From positions 18,419,001-18,483,000 of the forward strand of contig OX419758.1 in assembly GCA_948567375.1 (NCBI GenBank): 64,000 nucleotides of DNA. The letters are read 5' to 3'. Source of the stretch: Lunularia cruciata (Eukaryota > Streptophyta > Marchantiopsida > Lunulariales > Lunulariaceae). A model generated the notes under the pieces. That model had not been told where the DNA came from and made no database searches. It saw only the letters and a program-made list of their open reading frames with translations. Within the stretch, counting starts at the first letter, position 1. Each line of letters opens with the position of its first letter. This document shows, in pieces, positions 34,019-45,844 of this stretch. Position numbers and translations under genes: made by a program.

Positions 34019-37000
34019 TAATGATATCAGAGTAGGTGCTACAATCCAAGAGAGTAGATCACCCCTCTTGGAGGAACATGGGCTACTAAGATTGAGTAAA
34101 TTTGAGAAGAGAAATCATAGTGCAATCTATAAATTAGGAGTGTTTTAGAGAGAGGATAGATTGGAGGTTCTAGGATGATAATTTCATGCACCTTGTTTTA
34201 TGTTCTTGAATTGGTTCCATATCAAGATTATGTACATCCAATGTGAGCAAGTGAGAGTATATCTCATTTTCTATTTTGGAATGAAGTTCATGGATATAAT
34301 GATGAATTCACCAAACTTGATGATTCTACCATAGGTAGAATCACCAATATGTATTTTTTTAATGATAGATCTGAATATACCAAATCCTCTCCCTTTCAAC
34401 ACTCAAGTAGAAATCTATTATGTGGTTAGACCAAAAGTAATATTTAGGGATTTCATAGTCCATAATTTTGGTGAGGGAATTATGAGTGATAGCCTCTAAA
34501 GTTCCAATGGTAGTCCAAATAGTCCATAACCCCTTTCAAGTGATCATATTAACCCTCTATTGAAGTAGGAAGAAGTGATTGACCATTTGTTGTGTGTAAA
34601 ATCATGGATTCATAATTACAAGATTTGATACAAGGAATGCCAAGGATGTTGAACAAGTTTTGGGAGATCAAGATGATCATGGAGGCATTGCAAAGTCAAG
34701 TATGTACCTTTAGGAATAATCAGGTAATGCAAGGAGAACCATCTCAAAACCCAATACCAATGGCCAAAGTACTTGGAGAGTACTCATGCTAATGACACCG
34801 ATCCCAATCAACAATGAAGACACATTGTCACTAAAAATGAAGAAGATATCCAATATTGAGGCTTACAAGGGATAACATTCCATAGGAATAGTGGAGAACT
34901 AGAGTTCAAAAATGAATCAATACTTTTGATTATCATAATTGAGATCACCAATCATTCTGCATGCATGTTTACATATGGGTACTTGACTAAGAAAGCCCTC
35001 ACATGATGTTTGGGAACCATCAATGTTGGTAGAAGGAAGAGGGGTCACTTGGACGATGATGCAAGAAGAGCTATTGAAAAATTTCCAATCCGTGGATTCT
35101 ATGTAGATGGCCCAAACTCAATTATAGAGGGTGAAGTTGAAGTAGAAGTAGAAGAACTATATACAAGAGTACATGGAGGTATTTTTTGATCTATAGGTTG
35201 CAGTGATCAACATGAGTCTAGCAGAAGTTTTGGATAATTTTAAACAAGAGTTAAAAGAGTGAATTTTCCAAGAAGTAATGGTACAAAACCCTTGCACCAT
35301 TTTTGAAGCCATTTCTTGCACTCAAAGAATAGTAGGAGTGCTTGGAGGAAGTGAAGGGGTAGTCTTGAATCAATATTATTAGGCTGAAATGCAACACTTT
35401 GGTGGACTAAATTCCTATAATATTTGGTTTTGAGACCAAGGAGCACGATCTCTCCAATGAGAATGAGGACGGTTCAAAGAAAGGAGAGATATGGTCCCAT
35501 GAGAAAAAGAGACTCAAGAAAAACAATGTTTTTGTCACAATCATAGCCAAGTTGGGCTCATAGCCATCAATTGTTGTGTTTATTTTCCTAGAAGCCCTCA
35601 TCCTCCATATAGTCAATCTTTGAACAACACAGAGAGATGAGTTGAAGAAGAGGATGCAAAAATCACATCAGAAAATGAAGATCATTAGTAAATGTACCTC
35701 ATGGCCTTATTGGTTCAATGGATAAGCAAAAAATTAGGGGAAGGAAAAGATGAGTGTGCAAAGATTAAGGAAGACAAACTCACAATTGATGGTTGAAAAT
35801 AGAGTTCTAGAAAGTAATCAAATGTGAGTATTGATAGACCTTGGAGCAATAGAGAATTTTTTTTTCTCACTCTATTGCAATAAGGTTGAGGATGGATCTA
35901 GAGAAGTATGAGAAAAAGAAGGAGAATTACTTCATGGATCTAAAGAAGGATGAGAATGAAGAAGCAGAATTACCTAATGGGTAGATAAAGAGGATTGAGT
36001 CATTATTTAAAAAGGTAGCACTCTTTGTAGGAAAGTATCATGAAACCATTGAGTGGCAAGTGATACATTTAGCTCATTATGATGTAATCATAAGCATGCA
36101 ATGGATGGAGCATTACAACCTCACAAATTATTGGAAGAAGAAAGTAGTGAGAACTTGCTAATGGAAGATCATTGGGGGTTAAAGAAAGATCATAGAGGTA
36201 AGAATTGTATCTCTATATCATAAGGATAACAACCATCTGTAAGACAAATAAATGGTTCATGGATAAGAGAAGTCTAGATTGTATAACTTGATGGACAAAT
36301 TCTTGAGAAATTAAAAGATGTGGTCAATGAGTTTCAAGATGTCTTCCCAAATGACTTTTCCTCAAGATTATTACCAAAAAAGAGAGTAGATCATAAAATA
36401 TAGATAATTCTTAGGAAGACATCTTCTTGTAAGGTCCCATATAATCTGTCAACTCATGAGTTGGAAGAGTTTAAGGCTCAAATTGAGGATATGTTGTAGA
36501 AAGTGTTTATGCAACCCCACATATTACCATATGGAGCTCTTGTCTTGATTGTGAAGAAGAAGGATGATATATTTCACATGTGTATTGACTATTAGAGCCT
36601 AAATCAAAAAATGGTGAAGAGAAAATACCCTTACCCTACATGGATGACCTATTCAATCAACTCAATGGGGCAAAAAATTTCACCAAATTTGATCTATGGA
36701 GTGGTTATGATAAAATCCAGATTGCAAAGAAAGGCATACACAAAACTACCTTTCAAACAAGGTATGGTCATTTGGAGTACCTTATGATGCAATTTGGCCT
36801 CACCAACCACTTTCATGAGTTTGATGAATGACATACTTCATCTATACTTAGATAAATCTATTATCATTTTCCTAGATGATATCTTAATCTACAATATGAC
36901 AATAATGGAAGACATGCAACATCTACAAGAAGTCTTCCAAATTATATGGCAGAATCAATTATATGCCAAAATTTCAAAGTGTGAGTTTGGCAAGTCTGAA

Positions 37001-37667
37001 GTAGACTATTTGGAGCATAGAGTAAATGCAAAAGATATCCAAGTGTTAATAGATAAAATAGAGGTCATTAAAAAATAGAGTACTCTAGAAGATCAAACTC
37101 AACTCAAGAGTTTCTTGGGATTGATGTTGTCCTATCATTTATTTTTCAAGGACTTCTCCAAGGTTGCATAGCCTTTAATAACACACTTGGCAAGTGGAAG
37201 AAGTGGATGTGAGGAACCGTACAAGAATTGGGTTTTTAGGAATTGAAAGATGCATTACTATATATGCACCAATCTTTAAATGGTATGAAAAAAATGTCCA
37301 ATCAAGTTAGCTATAGATGCATCAAGTGTAATAATAAGAGCAATCCCAACAAGAGTGGGATGATAGATGGCACCTAGTTGGATATTTCTCCCAAAAGTTA
37401 TCGGCAAAATGCAACTATCACACCACAAAATGAGAAGAGTTGGTCATTGTCCTTGCAATCAAGCATCAGAAGCATTCTCTTGGCAAGAAGACATTTGTAA
37501 TGGAGATAAACTAAAAACCTCTAGTCTATCTCAAGACATAGAAAGATCTATCTCATTGATAGACTCGATGGGCAGAGTGCAGACAACAATTTGACGTGAT
37601 AATCATATATGTGAAAGGCAAGAAGCAACTTGTAGATGCATTCACCCAAATGCTTATAGGAAGATTC
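34019..37667 (+). pseudogene. gypsy gag-protease-RT-RNase H, integrase missing
   Basis: Gag occupies about 34.6-35.6 kb. The protease active site reads LIDLGAIENF near 35830-35865. RT shows NQLNGAKNFTKFDL and HKTTFQTRYGHLEYLMMQFG (36640-36831), then IIIFLDDILIYN and SKCEFGKSEVDYLEHRVNA (36794-37078), so the YxDD box is FLDD. RNase H remnants (LAIDASSVIIRAI, later YVKGKKQLVDAFTQ) run into the LTR at 37668. There is no integrase, so this element was internally truncated before or after insertion. Frameshifts and stops throughout make it dead. It is unrelated in detail to the methyltransferase-bearing element. Confidence 0.85.
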
Positions 37668-37955
37668 CTATAGGAAGATTCCCTAAATATTCCCTTTCAT
37701 CAAACCCATTTGACCAACTAGATAGGACAAGGATTGACATATCACCCATCCAAATAACTAATCCAAGGATAGAGCTTACTAACATGTCACCAATCCATGT
37801 ATTTGATCCAAGGGTGGAGCTTCCTTTGAGGGGATCCTCTTTGCTATATAATAAAGAGAAGATGCTCCTTTGGGCAATCTAAGGTATTGAGTGTGAAACT
37901 TGTATTTTCTCTCTTGTATCTCTTTCGGAGTGTTCTCTTGTCCTTGTAGGATTAC
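37668..37955 (+). repeat. LTR 2, shared by two internal regions
   Basis: Counterpart of LTR 1 with TATA-like GCTATATAATAAAG near 37850. A primer site TGGTATCAAAGT follows at 37958-37969, so this LTR serves as 3' LTR of one copy and 5' LTR of the next. Its sequence has drifted from LTR 1, which indicates an old insertion. Confidence 0.8.
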
Positions 37956-39930
37956 AATGGTATCAAAGTGGGTGTTTTAACCCAAGAGAGTGGATTCATC
38001 CCTCTTGGAAGAGCACGAGCTACTGGAAGAGTAATTTTAGGCAGAGAACATAATGCAATTGCTAGACTTGGGAAGTGCTTTAGAGAGTGGATGGGATGGA
38101 TGCACCAAGAGAATAATTTCTTGCACCTAGTTTCTCATTTTTGAATCCATTCCACATCAAGATTATGTACATCCAATTTGAGCAAATGAGAGTATCTCTA
38201 GTTTATCACTTTGGAGCAAAATTCATGGATAGAGTGATGAATTCACCAAACCTTGTGATTCTACTTGTGGTGGTATATGACAGAGAATAGGCTTTGACAA
38301 TCTACATTCTATTATGATATTATGAATTTGAGTGTACCAAATCCTCACCCTTTCAACACACAAGTAGAAATCCGTTATATGGTTAGACCAAAAGTGACGT
38401 TTAGGGATTTTGTAGTTTGCAATTTTGGTGAGGAATATTATCAACAAGTGATAGCCTCTTAGGTCCCAATGGTAGTTCCCATATTTTGTGCATCCTCCCA
38501 AGTGATCATTCTAACCCTTTATTGAAGTAGGAAGTAGCAATTGAACATTGGTTGTGTGTAGGAATCATGGATCTGCAATTGCATGAGTTGATGCAAGGAA
38601 TGCAAGGGATGTTGAACAAGTTTCAAGAAATCAGGATGACCATAGAGGAATTAATACATAATTAAAAAATCAAATACATACTATCAAGAATGATCAAGTG
38701 ATGCAAGAAGGGGAGCCATCTCAACAACCAACACCAACAATTAAAGTACATGGAGAGTTATGAATGCCGATGACACCAATTCCAATCAACAACCAGGCCA
38801 CATTGTTACTACGAAAGAAAAAGATGTGCACCATCGAGCCTTACAAGGGACAATGTTCTATGGGAATAGTGGAAAATTGGATTTCAAGAATGAAATGATA
38901 CCCTTGATTGTTCACAACGGAGATCACTAATCATTCTGCAAGTGTGTTTGCATGTGGGTACTTAGTTGATAAAGCACTCACATGGTATGACGCTTGGGAA
39001 TGATCATTATTGGTAGAAAAAAGAGAGGTCACTTGGACAGCCATGCAAGAAGGGCTACTCAAGAATTTCCAATCTGTGGATTCTGTGCAAATGGCCCGTA
39101 CCAAACACTAGAGGTTGAAGTAGAAGAATAACATACACGTACGTGGAGACATTTTTGGATATACAAGTTGCAATAACCAATATGAGTCCAACCAAAGCTC
39201 TTGACAATTAAAAGAGCAGATTCTCCAAGAGGTAATGGTGCAAAATCCTTGTACTATTTTTGAAGCCATTGCTTGCACCCAAAGAATAACAAGGGTGCTT
39301 GGAGGAGGTGAAGCAATAACATCGATGCAAAACCATTGAGTTGAGACATACCATTTTGGTGGACCATTCTTATGGAATTGGGCAACATTCGGTTCCAAGA
39401 TAGAGGAGCAAGACCTCTCCAAGGAGAACTGATAGAGGAGCAAGACCTCTCCAAGGAGAACATGGACGGGTTGAAGAAAGGAGAAAAGGAGTCCCATTGG
39501 GAGAAGTGTCTCGAGCTAAACAATGATGATGTTACAATTGTGGCCAAATTGGCCACATAGCAATCATTGTTGTGCTCATCATCTTAGAGGCCCTCGATTT
39601 CCATACAAGCAACCTCTCAACTACATGGAGAGGCAAATTGAAGAGAAAGATATGGAACCAAAAAATAAGATCACCAATAAACAAAGATAACCAATGTACT
39701 TTACAGCCTTTTTGGCTCGGTGAAGAAGAGTAAAAGGGGGTGGAGGAAGATAAATGCACAATTAATTGTTATAAATGGAGTGCTAGAAGACAATCTAATG
39801 AGAGTGTTGATAGACCCAAGGACAATAGAGAATTTCTTGTCTTGCTTTATTACAATAAAGTTGGGAATGATAATAATCATTGGTTTTATATGGTTTCATT
39901 AACTGATATTCGGCAATACATTACATGAAA
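37956..39930 (+). pseudogene. second gypsy gag-protease segment, truncated
   Basis: Parallel to 34019-35900: gag at about 38.5-39.6 kb, a zinc knuckle start CYNCGQIGH at 39530-39556 whose last Cys is displaced by a frame change, and the protease block VLIDPRTIENF near 39805 (Gly-Ala of the active site lost). The segment stops before RT. A 31-bp duplication around GGAGCAAGACCTCTCCAAGG lies at 39400-39460. The arrangement LTR-internal-LTR-internal suggests recombination between tandem copies. Confidence 0.8.
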
Positions 39931-40486
39931 TATAGTAAATGACCATAGAGAGAAGTGAGATTTGTTATTTTTAGATCTTGCAAAGCTATAATTCTTGCAA
40001 TCTTACAAAGCTATAATGAATAGTGTATTTATAATAAATAGATTTCAGAAATTAACTAGTTAACAAACCTCCCAAGTTAAAAGAAAAATAATACCTCTGA
40101 AAACATAAACTTGGAATATAGCTGACTTTTAATATGTACGTATATATATGAGACCTCTCCACGGTAATATGAAGTCATACCTCACAGCTTGTTCCAAACC
40201 GACCTACCCATACCTACATATCCGTGACATCACCTCATCGACAGCAAGCTTTCGTGAACCCAACCCAACGGGTGGAGTGGACGATTGAATGCACTGTAAT
40301 GAAGAATAAACCATAATATATTATTCAGGACTAGGAGAAATACTGAACTAGGAACTGCATCGCTGCTTCCGAGTTCACAATTTTCTAAGCTTCCCTCCGA
40401 GTCACACGTATTGTGTAGAAAGGGTTAGGAGTAAGATATTACCACTTTCTAGTAAGTAACAAACATGGTAGGTACTGCCGACCTCC
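39931..40486. other. no supported gene
   Basis: Transition from retroelement DNA to the receptor region. A 24-bp duplicated piece around CTTGCAA(A/T).TTACAAAGCTATAAT is seen near 39980-40015. From about 40170 base composition becomes less AT-rich. Confidence 0.4.
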
Positions 40487-40912
40487 AGACCATATCTCTG
40501 ATGGACTTGGTCCCCAATGACGTGAGTCTAAGTCATCACTGTGCCTTGTATTTCAACATTCTAGGTAGTAGTTTATTTCCATACCTATCCGAACACACCA
40601 CAATCAAAGCTCGCATCTACGAGCAACGCGGGAAGAAAATTTGGTCAATTGCAACTGCGATTGTGAGACACATGACCTTGCCATGATCTTGCCATCAAGC
40701 TCAAGTTTGAGGGGACAGTTGCAGTTGTCCAAAATGGAGTCCAATGGACAAATCTTGCCGTGTGCTGCTCGTCCAGTTTGATGAGCACTTGTGGAACTTG
40801 CGCGAGGGCCCCGGATCCATTGGACAGTCCTTGGAAAGTTTTCACGAAGTTCCTATCAGGATCCGGACTCTACAAACTGACACGAAATTCAGCTTGAAGT
40901 CGACAATCTAAG
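40487..40912 (+). pseudogene. C-terminal part of an unidentified protein, frameshifted, just upstream of the HNL gene
   Basis: Plus-strand text runs MDLVPNDVSLSHHCALYFN, ILGSSLFPYLSEHTTIKAR and SIATAIVRH, then in a second frame LAIKLKFEGTVAVVQNGVQW, then in a third FDEHLWNLREGPGSIGQSL and SFHEVPIRIRTLQ up to a TAA near 40911. Three frames within 400 bp show a pseudogene. Related fragments at 18.6-19.5 kb prove it was a repeated unit of this locus. I do not recognise the domain. It ends 34 bp before the HNL start codon. Confidence 0.6.
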
Positions 40913-40945
40913 AGTGTTCTTCTTCCAGTTATGTGTTCTATATCT

Positions 40946-43900
40946 ATGTCCATGGCAGCTTCTAGCTCCAATTCGTGCACTGCTGGGAAAAGCTCGCAGC
41001 ATGGCATAAGGGTAAATTTTTGTCACTTTCTTGTCCACAAATATGTACTTGGCAGTGTAAATTCATTCACTACGTACAATTGAATTAGCTTGTATGTGGC
41101 CTCTCGAAAGATACATATCGCTCAAAGGATAATAGATTTTAGTGCCTATATGCCTCATTTTCCTTGTTTATCGTACATATTCATCGGACTACTATTTAAG
41201 GTCCCGGTGGATTTCTATCTGTAGCTGAACGGCGGCGCAGAACACTTTCGAAAGAAAAGAAAAATTGTTCTAGATTATAGGTAGACAACCCTGACCAGTT
41301 ACTGACACTGAATCGTTCGATTTGTCTTCTGCAGCTCAACGATGCAGTGTTTGAGATGTACAGACCTAGAACAGGGTCCATAGAGTTGGAGATCATATTC
41401 TTCCATGGGTTCCCGAAGGAAGACGGTGACGAGGCTTACTTCCGGACCTGGATGAAGAAAGATGATTCAGAGTGTTGGTTGAACACTTTGCTTGCTGACT
41501 CTTTTCCCCAGTCTCATATCCTGAGCATGTACTACGGTGCTGGAATAACCGCCTCTAGCTACGATGGAGCAATGGACACATATTTACTTGGAGAAACCTT
41601 GGTTCAATCTCTCATAGATCTGGCGGGGATTGGTCAAAATTGTCCTGTGATTTTGGTTGGACACTGTGTTGGCGGACTCATTTTAAAAGAGGTCTGTCTA
41701 AGAGCTGACATGCTGGCCAGAGGATCAACACATTTCCGTGGATGCAAGTATTCCAATTTCTTGGGAAATCTGAAAGCCATCATGTTTTATGGTACACCCC
41801 ATTTTGGCTCTGAAACAAGACCCAGGTCTGGTCTTGGAGGTCCTTTAATTCAGTATTTGCAAAAGTACAACTTAGCATCCACCAGGATCAACAATGAGTT
41901 TTCAATATTGCGACGTCAGTACAACTGGGAGAGTTCTGGAATTTGCGAGACCAATGCTACAACTGAGATGAAGGATTTCATATCATATTCCCTGGGTTTG
42001 GTATGTACATTGTCGTGAAATTTTAGTTTGTGTTTTTTGCACACATTTTGAAGCACCTTTGATCTCAATACATATTGATTCAATTTATCTTTGAGCCTCA
42101 ATTGAATATGTACAGGTGAAGAAGAAGTTTCTTGGGTTGCTCTTTCCTTGGAGTCCGTTGGTGAAAGAGCAGTCTGCTCGCTATGATATGGATCGTTTCA
42201 TGGCTCTGGCTGGGACAGATCATTATGATGTCTGCAAACCTTCTGATCAAGAGGCGACCAGCTTTGTCTTTCTGCACCGTCTATTGGACAGAATATGCGA
42301 GAACGAGGTATGTTCGGAAACAGTTTTGCATGTCATGTTATTTTAGGTTTTTCCCCAAAACGCGTTCAAAAGTACAGACTAGATACAAAAGTTCAAGCTT
42401 TGAATGACGATCTTATATGCATGAAAACAAACCAATCAAACCGTATAACAGAGTAATCTTGAATATGGTAGGATTTGATTTCACGGTGACAAGGTATGTG
42501 AATCATTACTGTATTACAGTGACACGTTGAGAAGAATCTACGATTGAGGCCGCTGATAATACATTAAAAGACTCTGAATCAGCTGAAACCTTTTCCGTAG
42601 CGGTTTTCGGAATTTACTGCAAATTACGTTCATAAGTGACAAGCTGTATACAACTCTGCATTCTATATGCATGACCGTGAACTGAACATAGCAGAGTGGA
42701 ATCATAGGGCTACAACTAATGTTCCACCTGCGAACAGGTTTCTTAATCCTTACTGTATACTGTGGCAGGCTGAGAGGAATCTACAATTCGAGGGAATGCT
42801 TGGTTTGCCGAAGGTGCTTCTGGACACCTTCGAGGGTGATCGTGTAGATGGAGTTATCAAAATGCTACGATTACAAGACTCAACATCGTTGCGGTTGGCG
42901 TTGGTAGGCATGGGCGGTCTGGGGAAAACCACCTTAGCCAAGCAGGTTGTACTTAAGATCAGTCGTCATTTTGAGTTCGTCTGTTTTGTGGAAGATGCGA
43001 AACGGAAGCTGGCAAGTGCGCCTCTCCAGAAATTGATAGCTGAAAACCTGTACAGGGGAGTCGGAAAGAAAGTGGGAACAGATGAGGACGTTCGGATGCT
43101 TTTGAGAGGAAAGAAGGCGCTGATCGTTTTAGATGATATTGATAGTGAGAAGGAGATAGATGTTTTATCGGAATCAAGTTGGGCTGATAACCGAAGTCGT
43201 CTCATTGTCACCTCCCGGAACCACAGAGTACTGAAAGGAGCTATCATCCATAAAGTTCCTTTTCTGTCCAAAGCAGATTCACAAGCTCTTTTCGAGGCTC
43301 ACATGTAAAACGGAAGACCCGCACTAGTTCCCAAGGATTTGGCAGAACAAATAGTGGAGAGGTGCGATGGGTTACCTCTTGCACTGGAGGTGATTGGAAG
43401 GTATCTGAGCGAGGTGAAGGACGTGTCAAGCTGGATAGATGCCCTTCAGAGGTTGGAGAAGGCACAATCCTTGGATGGAAATGGGTACGATGACAGGTTA
43501 TGGAGCACGTTGAGAGTGAGTTTTGACAAGCTTGGGGATATTGAGAAGAAGATGTTTCTAGATATCACAGCTTTTGATATGTTTGGTTCCAAGTTGATTC
43601 ATTACAGTGTAGATGTGCTGAAAGCTGCGCTGAACACAAGTTCGGACAGAATGTCATTAGATGTCACGTTATGCAACCTGGAGAAGAGGTCATTCATACA
43701 GCTGGTTGATGCCCGGACGCACTCGAGGTCCATAGTGGAGGGTGGAGAGGGATCCAGGATCATAGTCTCTGTGCACCAACAGCTTTGGGACATGGGTAGG
43801 AGTATCAACAGACCTTTGAAACACCCACCAGAGCTTTGCAGAGGATTGTGGAACATCAATGATGCATCATCTCTGCTGGAGAAGTACAAGGTTGGCTACT

Positions 43901-45789
43901 TTCGTCTAAACCAATAATGGGATTTTTGCATTGGATTCTCTCGAAAGTATAATTTGATATATGTAGGTTTGTAGCTCAAGAGTTGTATTGAACTTGTAAC
44001 CGCACATTACTTTTTGAGTTGTGATGAGAGGTAGTCCATGATATCCTCGTACTATATCGTGCTCATGCAGGGAGGAGGTGTACCTAGCACACAGATATTT
44101 TCGCTTCATGGAGATGTCAAGAGAGAGTCATCGTCTTCAAGTTCATCTGTCCCAAATACTCCGCTCACTTCCATGTCGTTTGCAAAACTGGAACGTTTAC
44201 GCCTGTTAAGGATGTGCAATGTAATCATGACAGATTCGAACAGCTCTTCCAGATTTCCTTCTAGTCTCCTCATGTTACATATAATTCATTGTTCAAGGGC
44301 ATGGTGCTGGAAGCGAAAGTTGTTGGAGAAGAAATGCTGGCCGATTCATGATGGAGATGTCAGAGATCTTCATCAGCTGAGGGTCCTTCTGATAAAAGAT
44401 TGCAGCCCGGTGCGATTTCCTTGGAATTTTCATGAATTGAAAAATTTGAAAATTCTCCAGATTCACAACGCTGAGAAAACTTTGAAGAAATTGCCGGAGA
44501 AAATCGGCCTACTTCCGGCTCTGGAGCAGATCTATATCGAAATTCCGGGATTAGAGGAGCTTCCTGTTTCTTTGTTACAGTCGACCTCTTTGCAATCGAT
44601 GACGATCCGAAACTGCATCTCCTTGAGGACAATACTAGAATTCAACGCTGCACCCAACATATCCCAGTATGGATATTCGCTCACTGATTTGAGATTGGTT
44701 GATCTTCCAAGTTTGGAGAAACTCCCAGAATCGTTGGTGGAGTTGAAATCTCTTGAAAGGTTGGAGATATACAATTGCACGGCGCTGGTGGGGCTCCCGA
44801 AGAATTTTGGCGAGATGAAATCTCTTGCAAGGTTAGAGATTTCACATTGCTGGGCTCTGGTGGAACTCCCGATGAATTTTGGCCAGCTCCTACAATTGAG
44901 AGATTTAGGGATATTTAATTGTTCCAATATACGAGCCCTTCCTGAGAGTTTCGGTCAGCTTCCCCGATTGGAAATGTTAAGAATTAATTATTGTCATAAT
45001 TTAGAATCCCTCGGTCACTCTTCCGGTAATGCATTTCGAAGAGAGGATCGGGACTTCACCAATCTTCCAGAATCGAGTTTCACACCTGCCACATCTGATC
45101 ATTTCGCAACTCTTCGAGAGGTTGACATCGCCTATTGTCGGGCTTTGAGAACGTTCCCGGAGAACTTCCGGCGCCCGCTGAGCCTGTCGCTCTTTGGCTG
45201 TGATGGATCGTTGGTCCGTAGCATTATGGAACAGGGTCGCGGAAGTCCGGGATCCGTCCGTGCGAATGACGTGATGTCCAGCTGCGACGGTGCAGTGTAC
45301 GGATCACATAGCCCGACGACTTGGCAGGAGGATCGCGTTCATCATTTGGACACGCATCGACCTTTGCACATGGTCGGGCCTCCGGGACACGCTGACAAAC
45401 TCATTAGGATTACATTAACGCGTATATCCGACCTAGAATACATTCCTGAAAGTATAGGGTGTTATAGAAATGTGCAGTATATATATATTGTCGATTGCGA
45501 GAATCTGGAAGGGTTACGAGAAAGCCTAGGTCAATTAACTGAACTTCGGTCCTTACGTGTATGGTCTTGTGATAAGGTGAAGGGTCTTCCCGATTCTCTA
45601 GGAGATGCGATCAACTTAAAATATATATATGTGGAGCTTTGTGCTACTTTTGAACATGTTCCGATATCCTTAGGAAAGCTTCTTAAATTAGAACACCTCC
45701 AAATAACACAGTGTAGAAATTTCAGGGGTCTACCCGACAGTTTACGAGAGATTTTAGGGTCAAGATCCTGCAAGATCGCTGTATCTTGA
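40946..45789 (+). CDS. alpha/beta-hydrolase-NB-ARC-LRR immune receptor (HNL type), with an in-frame stop
   Basis: Exons by GT-AG sites: 40946-41011, 41335-42000, 42116-42307, 42769-43890 and 44071-45789, all in phase, about 1250 codons. The hydrolase has FFHGFP, GHCVGG (Cys at residue about 133 where Ser is usual), FYGTPHFGS and the His block GTDHYDVCKP (about 280), resembling SERAC1/PGAP1-like hydrolases. NB-ARC shows the P-loop GMGGLGKTTLA (42907), KALIVLDDID (43114), SRLIVTSRN, GLPLAL (43369) and an MHD-like HQQLWDMGRS. About 13 LRRs follow with an island of non-LRR sequence (about 45190-45395). A TAA at 43306-43308 interrupts the frame between RNBS-B and GLPL, though coding continues perfectly after it. 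NLRs are cytoplasmic pathogen sensors; this fusion class is known from liverworts. Either a recent pseudogene, an allele, or a base error. Confidence 0.88.
42430..42560 (+). repeat. intronic partial copy of an exon start in the HNL gene
   Basis: Within intron 3, TACTGTATTACAG and TTGAGAAGAATCTACGATTG resemble the true acceptor and exon start at 42753-42790 (TACTGTATACTGTGGCAG, CTGAGAGGAATCTACAATTC). The upstream 80 bp are loosely similar too. It looks like a small internal duplication that left a decoy splice site. Confidence 0.55.
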
Positions 45790-45838
45790 ATCCTCGAAAT
45801 AGTCTGAAGATGCTTTGGAGATTGAACCTCTCCACCTC

Positions 45839-45844
45839 AATAAA
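45839..45844 (+). terminator. polyadenylation signal of the HNL gene
   Basis: AATAAA 50 bp after the stop codon at 45787-45789; the usual distance upstream of cleavage fits. Confidence 0.55.

Noticed and set aside
41916-42101. Minus-strand open frames opposite the receptor exons
   Set aside because: They are antisense readings of well-supported plus-strand exons and intron edges.
43305-43335. A mini-intron (GTAAAA...CCCAAG) that would remove the TAA in the receptor
   Set aside because: At 31 bp it is far below the usual minimum plant intron length and has no branch-point room.
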